Below, one piece after another: positions 25,196 through 35,478 of a stretch of 64,000 nucleotides of DNA. The DNA is from Saccharopolyspora phatthalungensis. GTDB taxonomy: Bacteria > Actinomycetota > Actinomycetes > Mycobacteriales > Pseudonocardiaceae. The notes beneath the pieces are model-generated. The model worked only from the letters and a program-made list of their open reading frames with translations, did not search any database and was not told the origin of the DNA. Made by a program: the position numbers and the translations under genes. The first letter of the stretch is position 1, and each line of letters starts with the position of its first letter. The stretch is from contig NZ_JACHIW010000002.1 in NCBI RefSeq assembly GCF_014203395.1, positions 186,001-250,000 on the forward strand, read 5' to 3'.

Positions 25196-28063
25196 TTACG
25201 AACCGCTGAGGTCAAGGGCGCGGGCGACGAGGGTGGCGAGGTGGACGGGTTCGGCGTCGGTGGTCTGTCGGAGTTGGGTTCGGCAGCTGAAGCCGTCGGC
25301 GACGATCTCGGTGTCCGGGGCGGCCCCGCGGACGGCCGGGAGCAGGGCCTGTTCGGCGCAGGCGATCGAGACGTCGTAGTGCCCTCGTTCGAAGCCGAAG
25401 TTGCCTGCCAGGCCGCAACAGCCCGAATCCAGCACCCGCGCCCGGGTCCCGGTGGCGTCCAATGTGGCCTGATCGGCGGCGAATCCCAGTTCGGCGTATT
25501 GATGGCAGTGGACCTGAACCAGCGCCTGCGGGCCGGTTTCAATGCGCTGCCACTGAGTTCGGGTCGGTTCGATCCATTCGGCGAAGGTCTTGGTCGCTGC
25601 CGCCAGTGCCTGCACGTCGGGGTCGTGCGGTGCGAGTTCCAGGGCGTCGTTGCGCAGGAATGCGGTGCAACTCGGCTCTAGACCGACCACGGGCATGCCT
25701 TGGTCCAGTTGGGGGCGCAGCAGCCGAGCGGTGCGGCGGGCCATCGTGCGCGCGATGCCGAGCTGTCCGGTCGAATGCCATGTCAGTCCACAGCAGACCG
25801 GTTCGCGCGGTATTCGCACGGCGTGGCCGAGCGCTTCCAGCGCCGCCACCGCATCCCGGCCGATGTGCGTATCGAAGTGGTTGGTGAAGGTGTCCGGGAA
25901 CAGCACCACGCGTGCGCCAGCGGCGGTGCCGGTGGTCGGCCGCCGATCAGACCACCACGCCTGTAGTGTCTGCGCGGCCAGTTTCGGCACGTCCCGTCGC
26001 GTGTCGATGCCGCCGAGGCGTTTGAGCGCGGGAGCCAGCGGTCCGGAGAGCACTCGGTTGGCCAGCCTGGGGGCGTGTTTGCCCACTGCCAGCCACAACG
26101 GCAGGAAACCCATCGAGTAGTGCGCGGCCGGGCGGATGCGGCGCCGGTAGTGGTGGTGCAGGAATTCGGCCTTGTAGGTCGCCATGTCGACATCGACCGG
26201 GCAGTCGGACTTGCAGCCCTTGCACGACAGGCACAGGTCGAGCGCGTCGCGGACCTCCGGTGAGCGCCAGCCGCGGCGGACGAGGCGACCGGCCAGCATC
26301 TCGAACAGCAGGTGCGCCCTACCCCGGGTGGAGTGTTTCTCCTCCTTCGTCGCCCGGTAGCTCGGGCACATCACCCCGCCCGTGGTGTTCAGGCACTTGC
26401 CCATCCCGACGCAGCGGCGGGTCGCGGCGGCGAGATCGCCGTCGTCGGCGTGCAGCGCCAGCGTGGTCCGGCTCGGCAGCCGGGGCGGTGCCACCAGGAG
26501 CCGAAGGTCCGTGTCGACCGGCCGCGGGCGCACGATCTGACCGGGGTTGAACAGGTCGTCGGGGTCGAAGGCGGCTTTGAACCGTTCGAAGGCCTTGATC
26601 ACCTCGGGCGGGTACATCCGGGTCAGCAGCGCCGACCGCGCCTGACCGTCGCCGTGCTCGCCGGAGACCGAACCGCCGTGCGCGACCACGAGGTCCGCGG
26701 CAGCCTCCAGGAAGGCCCGGTAGTCGGTCGCGCCTGGCGCGGACAGCAGGTCGAAGTCGATGCGGACGTGGATGCAGCCGTCCCCGTAGTGGCCGTAGGT
26801 CACCCCGCGCCGCCCGAACCTGGCCAGCAGGGCGTCGAATTCCCGGAGGTAGGCGCCCAGTCGCTCGGGTGGCACGGCGGCATCTTCCCAACCGGACCAC
26901 CGCTCGGAACCGGCCATTCGCGTTGAGTACCCGGAGCCTTCCTCGCGGATCTTCCACAGCGCCGCCATCCGCGCCGGGGCGGTGTGGATCACGTGCTCCG
27001 CGCGCTCACCCATGGCCGCCGCGATGCGCTGCGCCGCGGCTTCGGCCTCCGCCTGGTCGGTGCCACCGCATTCCACCAGCAGCCAGCTCCGGCCCCCCGG
27101 CAGCAGGGGCAACGCGGGTGACGCGGGGTTGCGGCGGCGCACGACGTCCACCAGCTCGGCGCTGAGCCCCTCGATGGCCAGCGCGCCCAACCCGCGCAGT
27201 CGGGGCACCTCGTCGGCGGCGGCATAGGTATCGGAGAACCCGAGGACCGTCATCGACCTCACCGGCGGCGAGGGCACCAGTTCGACGGTCGCGCCGAGGA
27301 CCGCGGCGCAGCTCCCCTCGGTGCCCACCAATGCCCTGGCCAGGTGGAACCCGTTCTCCGGCAGCAGTTGGTCCAGGTTGTAGCCGGATACCCGGCGGGT
27401 CAGGTCCGGGAACGAGCGGCGGACCAGGTCGCCGACGTCATCGCGCAGCGTTCGGAGCTCCTGGTAGAGCCGCCCGGTCCGGTCGCCGCGCGCGCACAAC
27501 CGGTCGAGCTCGGTCGGCGATGTCGCGCCCACCTCCAGGCGCGTGCCGTCGGAGAGCAGCACGTCCAGCGAATGCACGTTGTCGACGGTCTTGCCCCAGG
27601 CCACCGAGTGCGTGCCGCAGGCATTGTTGCCGATCATGCCGCCGAGCGTGCAGCGGCTGTGCGTGGACGGATCCGGCCCGAAGGTCAGGCCGTGGTCGGC
27701 GACCGCGGCGCGCAGCGAGTCCAGCACGACGCCGGGCTGCACCCGGGCCAGCCGGCGGTCCGGGTCGATGTCCACGATCCGGTTGAGATAGCGGGCGAAT
27801 TCCAGCACCAGGCCGGGCCCGACGGCGTTGCCGGCGATGCTGGTGCCCGCGCCACGGCCGGTGATCGGCACCCCGTGCCGCCGTGCGATCGCGACCGCCG
27901 CAGCCACATCGTCCTCGGTGCGGGGGTACACCACGCCGACCGGAACCTGGCGGTAGTTCGACGCATCGGTGGAGTACAGCGCGCGAGTACCGGGGTCGAA
28001 ACGAGCCGGGCCGGACAGCGCGCCGCGCAGTTCAGCGGCGAGTTCGTCGGACGAGACGGGCAT
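25196..28063 (-). CDS. FAD-linked oxidase with Fe-S domain (D-lactate/glycolate dehydrogenase type)
   Basis: A 955-residue fusion. The N-terminal half is a PCMH-type FAD domain (VGVVYPRTEDDVAAAVAIAR, GRGAGTSIAGNAVGPGLVL, GGMIGNNACGTHSV) and an FAD-oxidase C domain (YGHYGDGCIHVRIDF). The C-terminal third has a [4Fe-4S] motif (CLSCKGCKSDCPVDVD) and two CCG-type cysteine-rich domains (EPVCCGLTWHSTG and VLDSGCCGLAGNFGFERG). This matches quinone- or cytochrome-linked D-2-hydroxyacid dehydrogenases, e.g. D-lactate dehydrogenase. ATG 28063 with GGGAGG upstream gives the right N-terminus; the in-frame extension to 28246 does not look coding. It is divergent from fabG1. Confidence 0.9.
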   Translation of the reverse strand: MPVSSDELAAELRGALSGPARFDPGTRALYSTDASNYRQVPVGVVYPRTEDDVAAAVAIARRHGVPITGRGAGTSIAGNAVGPGLVLEFARYLNRIVDIDPDRRLARVQPGVVLDSLRAAVADHGLTFGPDPSTHSRCTLGGMIGNNACGTHSVAWGKTVDNVHSLDVLLSDGTRLEVGATSPTELDRLCARGDRTGRLYQELRTLRDDVGDLVRRSFPDLTRRVSGYNLDQLLPENGFHLARALVGTEGSCAAVLGATVELVPSPPVRSMTVLGFSDTYAAADEVPRLRGLGALAIEGLSAELVDVVRRRNPASPALPLLPGGRSWLLVECGGTDQAEAEAAAQRIAAAMGERAEHVIHTAPARMAALWKIREEGSGYSTRMAGSERWSGWEDAAVPPERLGAYLREFDALLARFGRRGVTYGHYGDGCIHVRIDFDLLSAPGATDYRAFLEAAADLVVAHGGSVSGEHGDGQARSALLTRMYPPEVIKAFERFKAAFDPDDLFNPGQIVRPRPVDTDLRLLVAPPRLPSRTTLALHADDGDLAAATRRCVGMGKCLNTTGGVMCPSYRATKEEKHSTRGRAHLLFEMLAGRLVRRGWRSPEVRDALDLCLSCKGCKSDCPVDVDMATYKAEFLHHHYRRRIRPAAHYSMGFLPLWLAVGKHAPRLANRVLSGPLAPALKRLGGIDTRRDVPKLAAQTLQAWWSDRRPTTGTAAGARVVLFPDTFTNHFDTHIGRDAVAALEALGHAVRIPREPVCCGLTWHSTGQLGIARTMARRTARLLRPQLDQGMPVVGLEPSCTAFLRNDALELAPHDPDVQALAAATKTFAEWIEPTRTQWQRIETGPQALVQVHCHQYAELGFAADQATLDATGTRARVLDSGCCGLAGNFGFERGHYDVSIACAEQALLPAVRGAAPDTEIVADGFSCRTQLRQTTDAEPVHLATLVARALDLSGS

Positions 28064-28086
28064 GCAAGCGCCTCCCGGGTCGATGA

Positions 28087-28944
<858 letters not shown>

Positions 28945-29063
28945 CATCGTCCGAATGGGACGGACGCAGTGGACGATTCGTCTTGGCGCGCTCGGCAATG
29001 GCGAGGGCGTGGCGGTAGTCGCAGGTGCCTAGGCGCCTCAAAGAAGCACAGCGGAGGAAATAC

Positions 29064-29831
29064 GTGAGCGGATTGCTCGAAGGCAAGCGGATTCTGGTCA
29101 CCGGCGTGATCACCGATGCGTCGATCGCGTTCCATGCGGCCAAGGTCGCGCAGGAGCAGGGGGCCGAGGTGGTGCTCACCGGGTTCGGCCGGATGAGCCT
29201 GGTGGAGCGCATCGCGGGCCGGCTGCCCAAGCCCGCCCCGGTGCTGGAGCTGGACGTGACCAACAGCGAGCACCTCGACAGCCTCGCCGACCGGGTGCGC
29301 GAACACGTCGGCGGGCTCGACGGTGTGCTGCACTCCATCGCCTTCGCCCCGGCTTCCTGCCTGGGCGCGGACTTCCTGGCCGCGCCGTGGGAGGACATCT
29401 CGACGGCGTTGGAGGTTTCGGCCTACTCGTTCAAGTCGCTGAGTACCGCGGTGCTGCCGCTGCTGGGCGAGAGCGCTTCGATCGTGGGCATGGACTTCGA
29501 TGCCCGCGTCGCCTGGCCCGCTTACGACTGGATGGGCGTGGCCAAGGCCGCGCTGGAGTCGACCTCCCGCTACCTGGCCCGGGAGCTGGGCCCGAAGGGC
29601 GTCCGGGTCAACCTGGTGGCGGCGGGGCCGGTGCGCACGATGGCGGCCAAGTCGATCCCGGGCTTCAGTGACCTGGAGGCAGGTTGGGGCGACCGGGCCC
29701 CGCTGGGCTGGGACGTCAACGACCCGACTCCGGTGGCCAAGTCGGTGTGCGCGGTGTTGTCGGACTGGCTGCCCAAGACCACCGGTTCGATGATCATGGT
29801 CGACGGCGGCGTGCACGCCCTCGGCGTCTGA
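29064..29831 (+). CDS. inhA: enoyl-ACP reductase InhA/FabI
   Basis: An NADH-dependent enoyl-ACP reductase of 255 residues that completes the FAS-II cycle. It follows the InhA pattern from [20 protein letters not shown] to the C-terminus. The catalytic Tyr is Y154 (PAYDWM) and the Lys K161, equivalent to Y158 and K165 of M. tuberculosis InhA. The residue equivalent to InhA S94, a site of isoniazid resistance changes, is conserved as Ser (LHSIAFAP). The substrate loop is about a dozen residues shorter than in InhA ([16 protein letters not shown]). GTG 29064 has GGAGG 6 bases upstream. Confidence 0.95.
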   Translation: MSGLLEGKRILVTGVITDASIAFHAAKVAQEQGAEVVLTGFGRMSLVERIAGRLPKPAPVLELDVTNSEHLDSLADRVREHVGGLDGVLHSIAFAPASCLGADFLAAPWEDISTALEVSAYSFKSLSTAVLPLLGESASIVGMDFDARVAWPAYDWMGVAKAALESTSRYLARELGPKGVRVNLVAAGPVRTMAAKSIPGFSDLEAGWGDRAPLGWDVNDPTPVAKSVCAVLSDWLPKTTGSMIMVDGGVHALGV

Positions 29832-29899
29832 GCATGCGGGTGGCCCGCAGCCGCTGCCCCGGCTGCGGGCGTCCCGTTGCGCAGCGTCATCATGGTTCG

Positions 29900-30934
29900 G
29901 TGAGCTTTGATGCGTTGCTTTTCCTGTCGTTCGGGGGGCCAGAGGGCCCGGATGAAGTCCGGCCGTTCTTGGAGAACGTGACCAGAGGCAGGGGAGTGCC
30001 GCCGGAACGTCTCGACGAGGTCGCCGAGCATTACCACCATTTCGGCGGGGTGTCGCCGATCAACCGGCTCAACAAGGACCTGCTGGCCGCCCTCGCGGCC
30101 GAGCTGGCCGAGCAGGGCCGGGAAATGCCGATCTACTTCGGCAACCGAAACTGGCACCCGATGGTCGAGGACACCGTCGCGAAGATGGCCGACGATGGGG
30201 TGCGACGGGCGCTGGTGTTCGCCACCTCCGCCTGGGGCGGCTACTCGGGTTGCAAGCAGTACCACGAGGACATCGCGCGGGCGCGGGCCGCCATCGGCGA
30301 CCGGGCCCCGGATCTGGTGAAACTGCGGCAGTTCTTCGACCACCCGCTGTTCGTCGAGGCCAACGCCGACGCGGTGCGCCGTGCGTTTGCTGAGCTGGAC
30401 CCGGCGCGGCGCGACCAAGCGCGGCTGGTGTTCACCGCGCATTCGATCCCGCTGAAGGCCGATGCGCAGGACGGGCCGGACGGCCGCCCGCAGTGGTATT
30501 CCCGGCAGGTCGCCGAGGCGTCCAGGTTGGTCGCCGAGGCGGTCGGGGTGGACGGCTACGACGTGGTGTGGCAATCGCGATCGGGGCCGCCGCAGGTGCC
30601 GTGGCTGGAGCCGGACATCTGCGACCACCTCGACGACCTGCACGCCAAGGGCGTCGAGTCGGTCGTGGTCAGCCCGATCGGTTTCGTCTCCGATCACCTC
30701 GAGGTGATCTGGGATCTGGACAACGAGGCCAAGGACAAGGCCGCCGAGCTGGGCATGGGATTCGCCCGGGCGGCCACGGCGGGTCCGGACCCGCGCTTCG
30801 CGAAGCTCATCGCCGAGCTGATCGCCGAGCACACCGACGACTTGGAGCCGCGCAAGCTCTCGGTCCTACCCGCCGCGGGCTGCGCCACCAACGGAGCGCC
30901 CTGCGCCGTCGGCTGCTGTTCCAGTTCGAAGTAA
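29900..30934 (+). CDS. hemH: ferrochelatase (coproporphyrin-type in Actinobacteria)
   Basis: A 344-residue ferrochelatase inserting Fe2+ into a porphyrin. It has [20 protein letters not shown] at the N-terminus, the metal-binding His in [11 protein letters not shown], and TAHSIPLKA. Four Cys near the C-terminus ([16 protein letters not shown]) fit the [2Fe-2S] site known from actinobacterial ferrochelatases. In these bacteria the enzyme usually works on coproporphyrin III (CpfC). GTG 29900 gives the family N-terminus but has no good ribosome-binding site. ATG 29834, two bases after the inhA stop, would add 22 residues with a CPGC pair. Confidence 0.93.
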   Translation: MSFDALLFLSFGGPEGPDEVRPFLENVTRGRGVPPERLDEVAEHYHHFGGVSPINRLNKDLLAALAAELAEQGREMPIYFGNRNWHPMVEDTVAKMADDGVRRALVFATSAWGGYSGCKQYHEDIARARAAIGDRAPDLVKLRQFFDHPLFVEANADAVRRAFAELDPARRDQARLVFTAHSIPLKADAQDGPDGRPQWYSRQVAEASRLVAEAVGVDGYDVVWQSRSGPPQVPWLEPDICDHLDDLHAKGVESVVVSPIGFVSDHLEVIWDLDNEAKDKAAELGMGFARAATAGPDPRFAKLIAELIAEHTDDLEPRKLSVLPAAGCATNGAPCAVGCCSSSK

Positions 30935-30948
30935 GTGGTCATTGCCGG

Positions 30949-30985
30949 GAGGGTGGCGTGCATCGTGCTGATGCCCGCCACCCTC
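30949..30985. terminator. bidirectional terminator between hemH and the convergent gene
   Basis: Arms GAGGGTGGCG (30949-30958) and CGCCACCCTC (30976-30985) are perfect, and the stem continues inward as GCAT/ATGC after one mismatch. It lies between the stops of two converging genes, so it could end transcription from both sides. Confidence 0.65.
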
Positions 30986-31002
30986 ACCCGGCTCGGGTGG
31001 TT

Positions 31003-31776
31003 TCAGGGTTTGCTGGCGCGGTCGGCCAGGACGCGGACCATCTCGGCGACCGACGCCCGGCGCGCGGCGCGGACCGCGTCGAACAGCGGGCGCAGGGCCT
31101 CGGTGCGGCCGCGGATCGCCGAGGCGGACATGGCGCCGCCGGGCGAGTCGTCGGTGGCCACCCACAGGATCGCCTCGACCTCGGTGGCCCGCTGCAGGAT
31201 TCGCAAGGTGCGCTGTGGTACGCCCTCCGGCCACGGCGGCGTCGGGCGCGACGAGACCGTTTCGGCGATCTCCTCCCGTACCCCGGGCCGGTGCTTGGCG
31301 ACACCGAGATCGATCAACGCGCTGGCGGCTTCCCGCATCGCCGAGGCCATGCCGTGTTCGGCCTCCCCGATCGGCAGGTGTTCGAGCGGCGGCAGATCCC
31401 CGAGGCCGAACACGGTCCACCGCAGGATCCCTTCGGCGATGGGCTGCGGTACTAGTCCGAGGCCGGTTTCCGGCAGCACGACGGCTTCGCCGACGCGCAT
31501 CGCCGCCTTCGCGAAGGGATTCGTCCCGCCGAGACCGCGGGCGTCGCCGGGGACCGGCAGCACCAGCGCACCATCGGCCGCCCCGGCTTTGCGCAGCGAG
31601 GCCAGCAACAGCGCGGGACCGGCCGGGGTTTCCTGTGGTCCGGGTAGGTCCAGCCGGGCGGCAAGTTCCGCGTCGGCGGCACACACTTCCTGCGACTCGG
31701 CCCAGTTCTGCAGGGCATCGAGCACGTCGTCCGAGGCGGCTGCACCGTGCAGCCAGGCGGACGTCCAGACAACCAT
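31003..31776 (-). CDS. hypothetical protein, Rv1486c-like by position
   Basis: A 257-residue soluble protein without recognised domains. It begins MVVWTSAWLHGAAASDDVLDAL at ATG 31776. GTG 31797 would add seven residues, and neither start has a clear ribosome-binding site. It has the segments GALVLPVPGDARGLGG, AVVLPETGLGLVPQ and ILWVATDDSPGG, which look like alternating strands. Orientation and position, convergent with hemH and before the NfeD/SPFH genes, are those of M. tuberculosis Rv1486c. No function is known to me for that family. Confidence 0.8.
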   Translation of the reverse strand: MVVWTSAWLHGAAASDDVLDALQNWAESQEVCAADAELAARLDLPGPQETPAGPALLLASLRKAGAADGALVLPVPGDARGLGGTNPFAKAAMRVGEAVVLPETGLGLVPQPIAEGILRWTVFGLGDLPPLEHLPIGEAEHGMASAMREAASALIDLGVAKHRPGVREEIAETVSSRPTPPWPEGVPQRTLRILQRATEVEAILWVATDDSPGGAMSASAIRGRTEALRPLFDAVRAARRASVAEMVRVLADRASKP

Positions 31777-31904
31777 CGTGGCGCTTGGGCAAGGCACGTC
31801 GAGAGAGGGTACGGAATGGGACTCCGCCGTGCCGTCGGGGGTCTTGCGACTGTGATCTACGCGGTGGCGGCGCGCCGCGCCCCACGTTGGCCACGATCGG
31901 ATTA

Positions 31905-32726
31905 ATGTGGCGCCTCGTGCGTTCGGTCAACTACGGCAAGGACATCCTCGCGGGCCCGCGTCGGCGGAAGGTGCCCGAGGTGCCCGCCGAGCCCGGCCTG
32001 GTGGTCGAAGACCCGGCCAGCGGGTTCTGCGGCGCGGTGGTGCGGGTGGACAAGGACACCGTCGTGCTGGAGGACCGGCACGGCAAGCAGCGGTTGTTTC
32101 CGATGCGACCGGCCGCCTTCCTGTTCGAGGGCGCACCGGCGACCCTCGTGCCCGTGCGCGGCAGCGCCCGGGCCGCCAAGCCCGCGCACTCGGCCTCCGG
32201 TTCGGTGCGCGTCGAGGGCCTGCGGGCCCGCACCGCGCGGGGCAGCCGGATCTGGGTGGAGGGCCAGCACGACGCCGAGTTGGTCGAGCGGATCTGGGGG
32301 CACGACCTGCGGGTCGAAGGGGTGGTCGTGGAGCCGCTGCACGGCGTCGATGACCTGCCCGCCCTGCTGGCCGAGTTCGGCCCGGAGCCGGGGCGGCGAA
32401 TCGGCGTGCTGGTGGACCACCTGGTGCCCGGAAGCAAGGAGTACCGCCTGGTCGAGGGAATCGACCACCCGCATGTGCTGATCACCGGTCATCCGTTCGT
32501 TGACATCTGGGAAGCGGTCCAGCCGCGGGCGGTGGGCATTCCCGGCTGGCCCCGGGTGCCGCGCGGAACGGACTGGAAGCAGGGGGTTTGCGCCGAGCTG
32601 GGCTGGGGAGAGCCCGCCGATGGTTGGCGACGGGTGCTCTCGGCCGTGTCGAGCTTCCGGGACGTCGAGGCCCCGCTGCTGTCCGCGGTCGAGCGGCTGA
32701 TCGACTTCGTCACCGAGGAGTGCTGA
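31905..32726 (+). CDS. DUF3097 family protein
   Basis: A 273-residue cytoplasmic protein of a family confined to actinobacteria. It has the N-terminal pattern SVNYGKDILAGPRRRKVPEV, then a beta-rich middle (VVEDPASGFCGAVVRV). The core motif SRIWVEGQHDAELVERIWG and GVLVDHLVPGSKE resembles a TOPRIM-like nuclease/primase fold (Glu in WVEGQHDAE, Asp in LVDH); that fold assignment is my inference. ATG 31905 is used, and GTG 31917 is possible. It lies between the Rv1486c-like gene and the NfeD/SPFH pair. Confidence 0.82.
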   Translation: MWRLVRSVNYGKDILAGPRRRKVPEVPAEPGLVVEDPASGFCGAVVRVDKDTVVLEDRHGKQRLFPMRPAAFLFEGAPATLVPVRGSARAAKPAHSASGSVRVEGLRARTARGSRIWVEGQHDAELVERIWGHDLRVEGVVVEPLHGVDDLPALLAEFGPEPGRRIGVLVDHLVPGSKEYRLVEGIDHPHVLITGHPFVDIWEAVQPRAVGIPGWPRVPRGTDWKQGVCAELGWGEPADGWRRVLSAVSSFRDVEAPLLSAVERLIDFVTEEC

Positions 32727-32828
32727 CGGGCCGGGCCGGCTGCGGAAGGGCGGCGCGACATCACGCGTTGATCACGTCGGGCCGAATCGATCCGCCGAGC
32801 CCGCTCGGTGTCTGTCACCATGGGAAAT

Positions 32829-33260
32829 ATGACTCCCGCGCTGCTCTGGCTGATCGCCGGGGTGCTGCTGGTCGCCGCGGAATTGCTCTCCGGCGACTTC
32901 GTCCTGGTGATGCTCGGTGCCGCGGCACTGGGCGCCGCCGGGACTTCGGCGCTCGGCGCGCCGCTGCCGGTCGACGCTGCGGTGTTCGCGGTGCTGGGAC
33001 TGGGGTTGATCTTCCTGGCACGGCCGGCACTGAAGCGGCGGATGCAGCTGCCGGGCGAGCTCAAGACCAATGTGGACGCCCTGGTCGGTAAGCGTGCCAA
33101 GGTGGAATCCACAGTAGATGCGCACAGTGGTCAGGTACGCATCGACGGCGCGCTGTGGTCGGCGCGGGCGTTCGACGAGACCCAGGTTATCGAGGCCGGC
33201 CAGACGGTCACCGTGATGGAGATCGCGGGTGCGACCGCCGTCGTGTGGGCCGAGCCGTGA
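32829..33260 (+). CDS. NfeD-family membrane protein
   Basis: A 143-residue short NfeD protein with membrane helices at about 2-20 and 25-60 (LLWLIAGVLLVAAELLSGDF, AAVFAVLGLGLIFLARPAL). A C-terminal OB-fold follows (LVGKRAKVESTVDAHSGQVR, GALWSARAF, GQTVTVMEI). NfeD and SPFH/stomatin proteins are encoded together and work as a membrane quality-control or microdomain pair. ATG 32829 aligns with the M. tuberculosis Rv1487 start; ATG 32820 and GTG 32808 are in frame. The next gene is its SPFH partner, 10 bases away. Confidence 0.9.
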   Translation: MTPALLWLIAGVLLVAAELLSGDFVLVMLGAAALGAAGTSALGAPLPVDAAVFAVLGLGLIFLARPALKRRMQLPGELKTNVDALVGKRAKVESTVDAHSGQVRIDGALWSARAFDETQVIEAGQTVTVMEIAGATAVVWAEP

Positions 33261-33270
33261 GGAGATGGAT

Positions 33271-34434
33271 GTGGGCGTGACCGAACTGATCGTGCTGGTG
33301 GTCGTGGTGCTGCTGGTGCTCATCATCGCGGTGAAGTCGGTGATGGTGGTGCCACAGGCCCAGTCGGCGGTGATCGAGCGGCTGGGCAAGTTCCGCTCGG
33401 TTGCCGAACCCGGGCTGAACTTCCTGGCGCCGTTCCTGGACCGGGTGCGGGCCCGCATCGACCTGCGCGAGCAGGTGGTGTCGTTCCCGCCGCAACCGGT
33501 GATCACCCAGGACAACCTGACGGTGTCCATCGACACCGTGGTGTACTTCCAGGTCACCGATTCGCGCTCGGCGGTGTACGAGATCTCCAACTACATCATC
33601 GCGGTGGAGCAGTTGACCACCACCACGCTGCGCAACGTGGTCGGGGCGATGAGCCTGGAGGAGACTCTGACCTCGCGGGATGCGATCAACACGCAGCTGC
33701 GGGGGGTGCTGGACCAGGAGACCGGGCGCTGGGGCATCCGGGTCGCGCGGGTGGAGCTCAAGGCCATCGACCCGCCGCCGTCCATCCAGGACTCGATGGA
33801 GAAGCAGATGCGTGCCGACCGGGAGAAGCGCGCGATGATCCTCAACGCCGAGGGCGCGCGGGAGTCGGCGATCAAGACCGCCGAGGGCCAGAAGCAGGCC
33901 TCGATCCTCGCGGCCGAGGGCCAGAAGCAGGCGGCGATCCTGGCCGCCGAGGCCGACCGGCAGTCCAGCATCCTGCGCGCGCAGGGTGAGCGGGCCAGCC
34001 GGTACCTGCAGGCGCAGGGGCAGGCCAAGGCGATCGAGAAGGTCTTCGCGGCGGTCAAGCGCGGCAAGCCGACCCCGGAACTGCTGGCTTACCAGTACTT
34101 GCAGACGCTGCCGCAGATGGCGCAGGGCGACGCGAACAAGGTCTGGGTGGTGCCCAGCGACTTCGGCAAGTCCCTGGAGGGCTTCGCGCGGATGCTCGGC
34201 GCGCCCGGCGAGGACGGCGTGTTCCGCTACGAGCCGCCGACGGAGGAGCCGCCGACCACCGCACCGGAAGAGGAAGAGGAGTCCGTGAAGGCCTGGTTCG
34301 ACACGTCCACGACACCGGAGGTCGCGGAGGCGGTCCGGGCGGCCGAGGCGGTGGCCCGCAAGGAGGTGCCGAGCCCGACGAACTTCGGTAGGGGTGCGCT
34401 GCCCGAGTCGCCACAGGAGCCGGAGCGCGGCTGA
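33271..34434 (+). CDS. SPFH/stomatin-like membrane protein (QmcA type)
   Basis: A 387-residue protein with one N-terminal membrane helix, an SPFH/band-7 domain (VPQAQSAVIERLGKFRSVAEPG, DNLTVSIDTVVYFQVTDS, LEETLTSRDAIN) and a long Ala/Glu/Gln coiled coil. The coil carries repeated AEGQKQA(A/S)ILAAE units, typical of stomatins that assemble into rings. The C-terminus is an acidic and Pro-rich tail beyond the usual core. GTG 33271 is chosen because AGGAG lies 6 bases upstream; ATG 33265 would have the Shine-Dalgarno touching it. Equivalent to M. tuberculosis Rv1488. Confidence 0.93.
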   Translation: MGVTELIVLVVVVLLVLIIAVKSVMVVPQAQSAVIERLGKFRSVAEPGLNFLAPFLDRVRARIDLREQVVSFPPQPVITQDNLTVSIDTVVYFQVTDSRSAVYEISNYIIAVEQLTTTTLRNVVGAMSLEETLTSRDAINTQLRGVLDQETGRWGIRVARVELKAIDPPPSIQDSMEKQMRADREKRAMILNAEGARESAIKTAEGQKQASILAAEGQKQAAILAAEADRQSSILRAQGERASRYLQAQGQAKAIEKVFAAVKRGKPTPELLAYQYLQTLPQMAQGDANKVWVVPSDFGKSLEGFARMLGAPGEDGVFRYEPPTEEPPTTAPEEEEESVKAWFDTSTTPEVAEAVRAAEAVARKEVPSPTNFGRGALPESPQEPERG

Positions 34435-34448
34435 GCGAGGGAGTTCGA

Positions 34449-34490
34449 GGCTCGGCGGGACATTCGCGTCCCGCCGAGCCTTTTCGTTTT
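34449..34490 (+). terminator. Rho-independent terminator after the SPFH gene
   Basis: GGCTCGGCGGGAC (34449-34461) and GTCCCGCCGAGCC (34468-34480) form a perfect 13-bp stem with a 6-base loop, followed by TTTTCGTTTT. It starts 14 bases after the SPFH stop and closes the NfeD-SPFH unit. Confidence 0.92.
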
Positions 34491-34528
34491 CGGGCCGCAC
34501 CCGCGATGCTTCCCGGGTGCGGCAAGCG

Positions 34529-34909
34529 TCAGCGCGATGGGATCGGTGCGAAGGGTCGTTCGTCGCCGGTTCGTTCGGTGTAGGTCGCGGCCGCTCCGAC
34601 GAATGTCCCGTATGGATCGCGCAGCAGCGTGAACCGACCGGGAAAGGCCCGCACCCGGCCGTCGTGGCAGCGCACCGGAAGGCACGTCGTCGCGCCGTCG
34701 AGGTGGGCCTCGCCGGTGTCCATCGCCTTGCGGAAACCGGCCCAGTGCCGTTGCCGGTACTCCTCGGGGACGATCAGGTCCAGAGTGGACCCCACGGCGG
34801 TGTCCACTCGGTGGCCGAACAGTTCTTCGGCGCCGGGGCTCCAGTGCACGATCACGCCGTCGCGGTCGGCGACGACTACCGCCGACCGCAGCGCACGGTG
34901 GGCGGTCAT
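34529..34909 (-). CDS. stand-alone PAS-domain protein
   Basis: A 126-residue protein that is essentially a single PAS domain: SAVVVADRDGVIVHWSPGAEELFGH, then LIVPEEYRQRHWAGFRKAM, then the C-terminal strands VRAFPGRFTLLRDPYGTFVGAAA. There is no kinase, GGDEF or DNA-binding domain. It follows the VOC gene after two bases, so the two are co-transcribed. It could sense a small ligand or redox state and act on a partner in trans. Confidence 0.82.
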   Translation of the reverse strand: MTAHRALRSAVVVADRDGVIVHWSPGAEELFGHRVDTAVGSTLDLIVPEEYRQRHWAGFRKAMDTGEAHLDGATTCLPVRCHDGRVRAFPGRFTLLRDPYGTFVGAAATYTERTGDERPFAPIPSR

Positions 34910-34911
34910 GG

Positions 34912-35307
34912 TCAGCTGCCCGCGTAAGTCCCGAAGCTCCAGGTGTTGCCTTCCGGGTCCCGGACGGCGAATTCGCGGGAACCGTAATCCTGGTCCTGGG
35001 GCTTTCGGAGGACCTCCGCGCCGGCGGCGACGGCTCGCTCAAACAGCGCGTCGGGCTCGCCGGTGACCACGTAGGCGGCACCGGAGCCCTTGGGCTTGGC
35101 GAACGGATTGCCGGTGTCGCAGGTGCCGATCATGATGCCGCCGCCGTTCGGCCAGCGGAGTTCGGCGTGCACGATCCCGCCGTCGTCGCCGGGCACGATC
35201 AGGGATTCTTCGAAGCCGAATGCCTCGACCAGGAAGCGGATGCCCGCCTTCTTGTCGGCGTAGGGGATCAGCGGCCAGATTCCGGTGTGTGGTGCGTTCG
35301 TCGTCAT
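34912..35307 (-). CDS. VOC (glyoxalase/bleomycin-resistance) superfamily protein
   Basis: A 131-residue protein with the VOC fold. It starts at ATG 35307 with IWPLIPYADKKAGIRFLVEAFGFEE and has HAELRWPNGGGIMIG in the middle. The C-terminal metal-ligand region reads VRDPEGNTWSFGTY. Proteins of this PhnB-like branch include glyoxalases and drug-binding proteins, and the ligand cannot be assigned. It is upstream of, and tightly coupled to, the PAS gene. Its promoter must lie in the AT-richer 35310-35470. Confidence 0.88.
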   Translation of the reverse strand: MTTNAPHTGIWPLIPYADKKAGIRFLVEAFGFEESLIVPGDDGGIVHAELRWPNGGGIMIGTCDTGNPFAKPKGSGAAYVVTGEPDALFERAVAAGAEVLRKPQDQDYGSREFAVRDPEGNTWSFGTYAGS

Positions 35308-35478
35308 GCCCTCAGCATGCGTCGGCGAGGTGCGTCGCGCCTTGGAGGAATGCAAGCTCGTCGGCCGTCCAGCGCGACGGCGCCACTCCACGTGGATTTT
35401 GTAATCCTTATTGTTTCAGTGTTGGCCAAAATCAATGTCCTTGGAGCAACCTACCGCCAGGTCACGAAGCGAATCACT

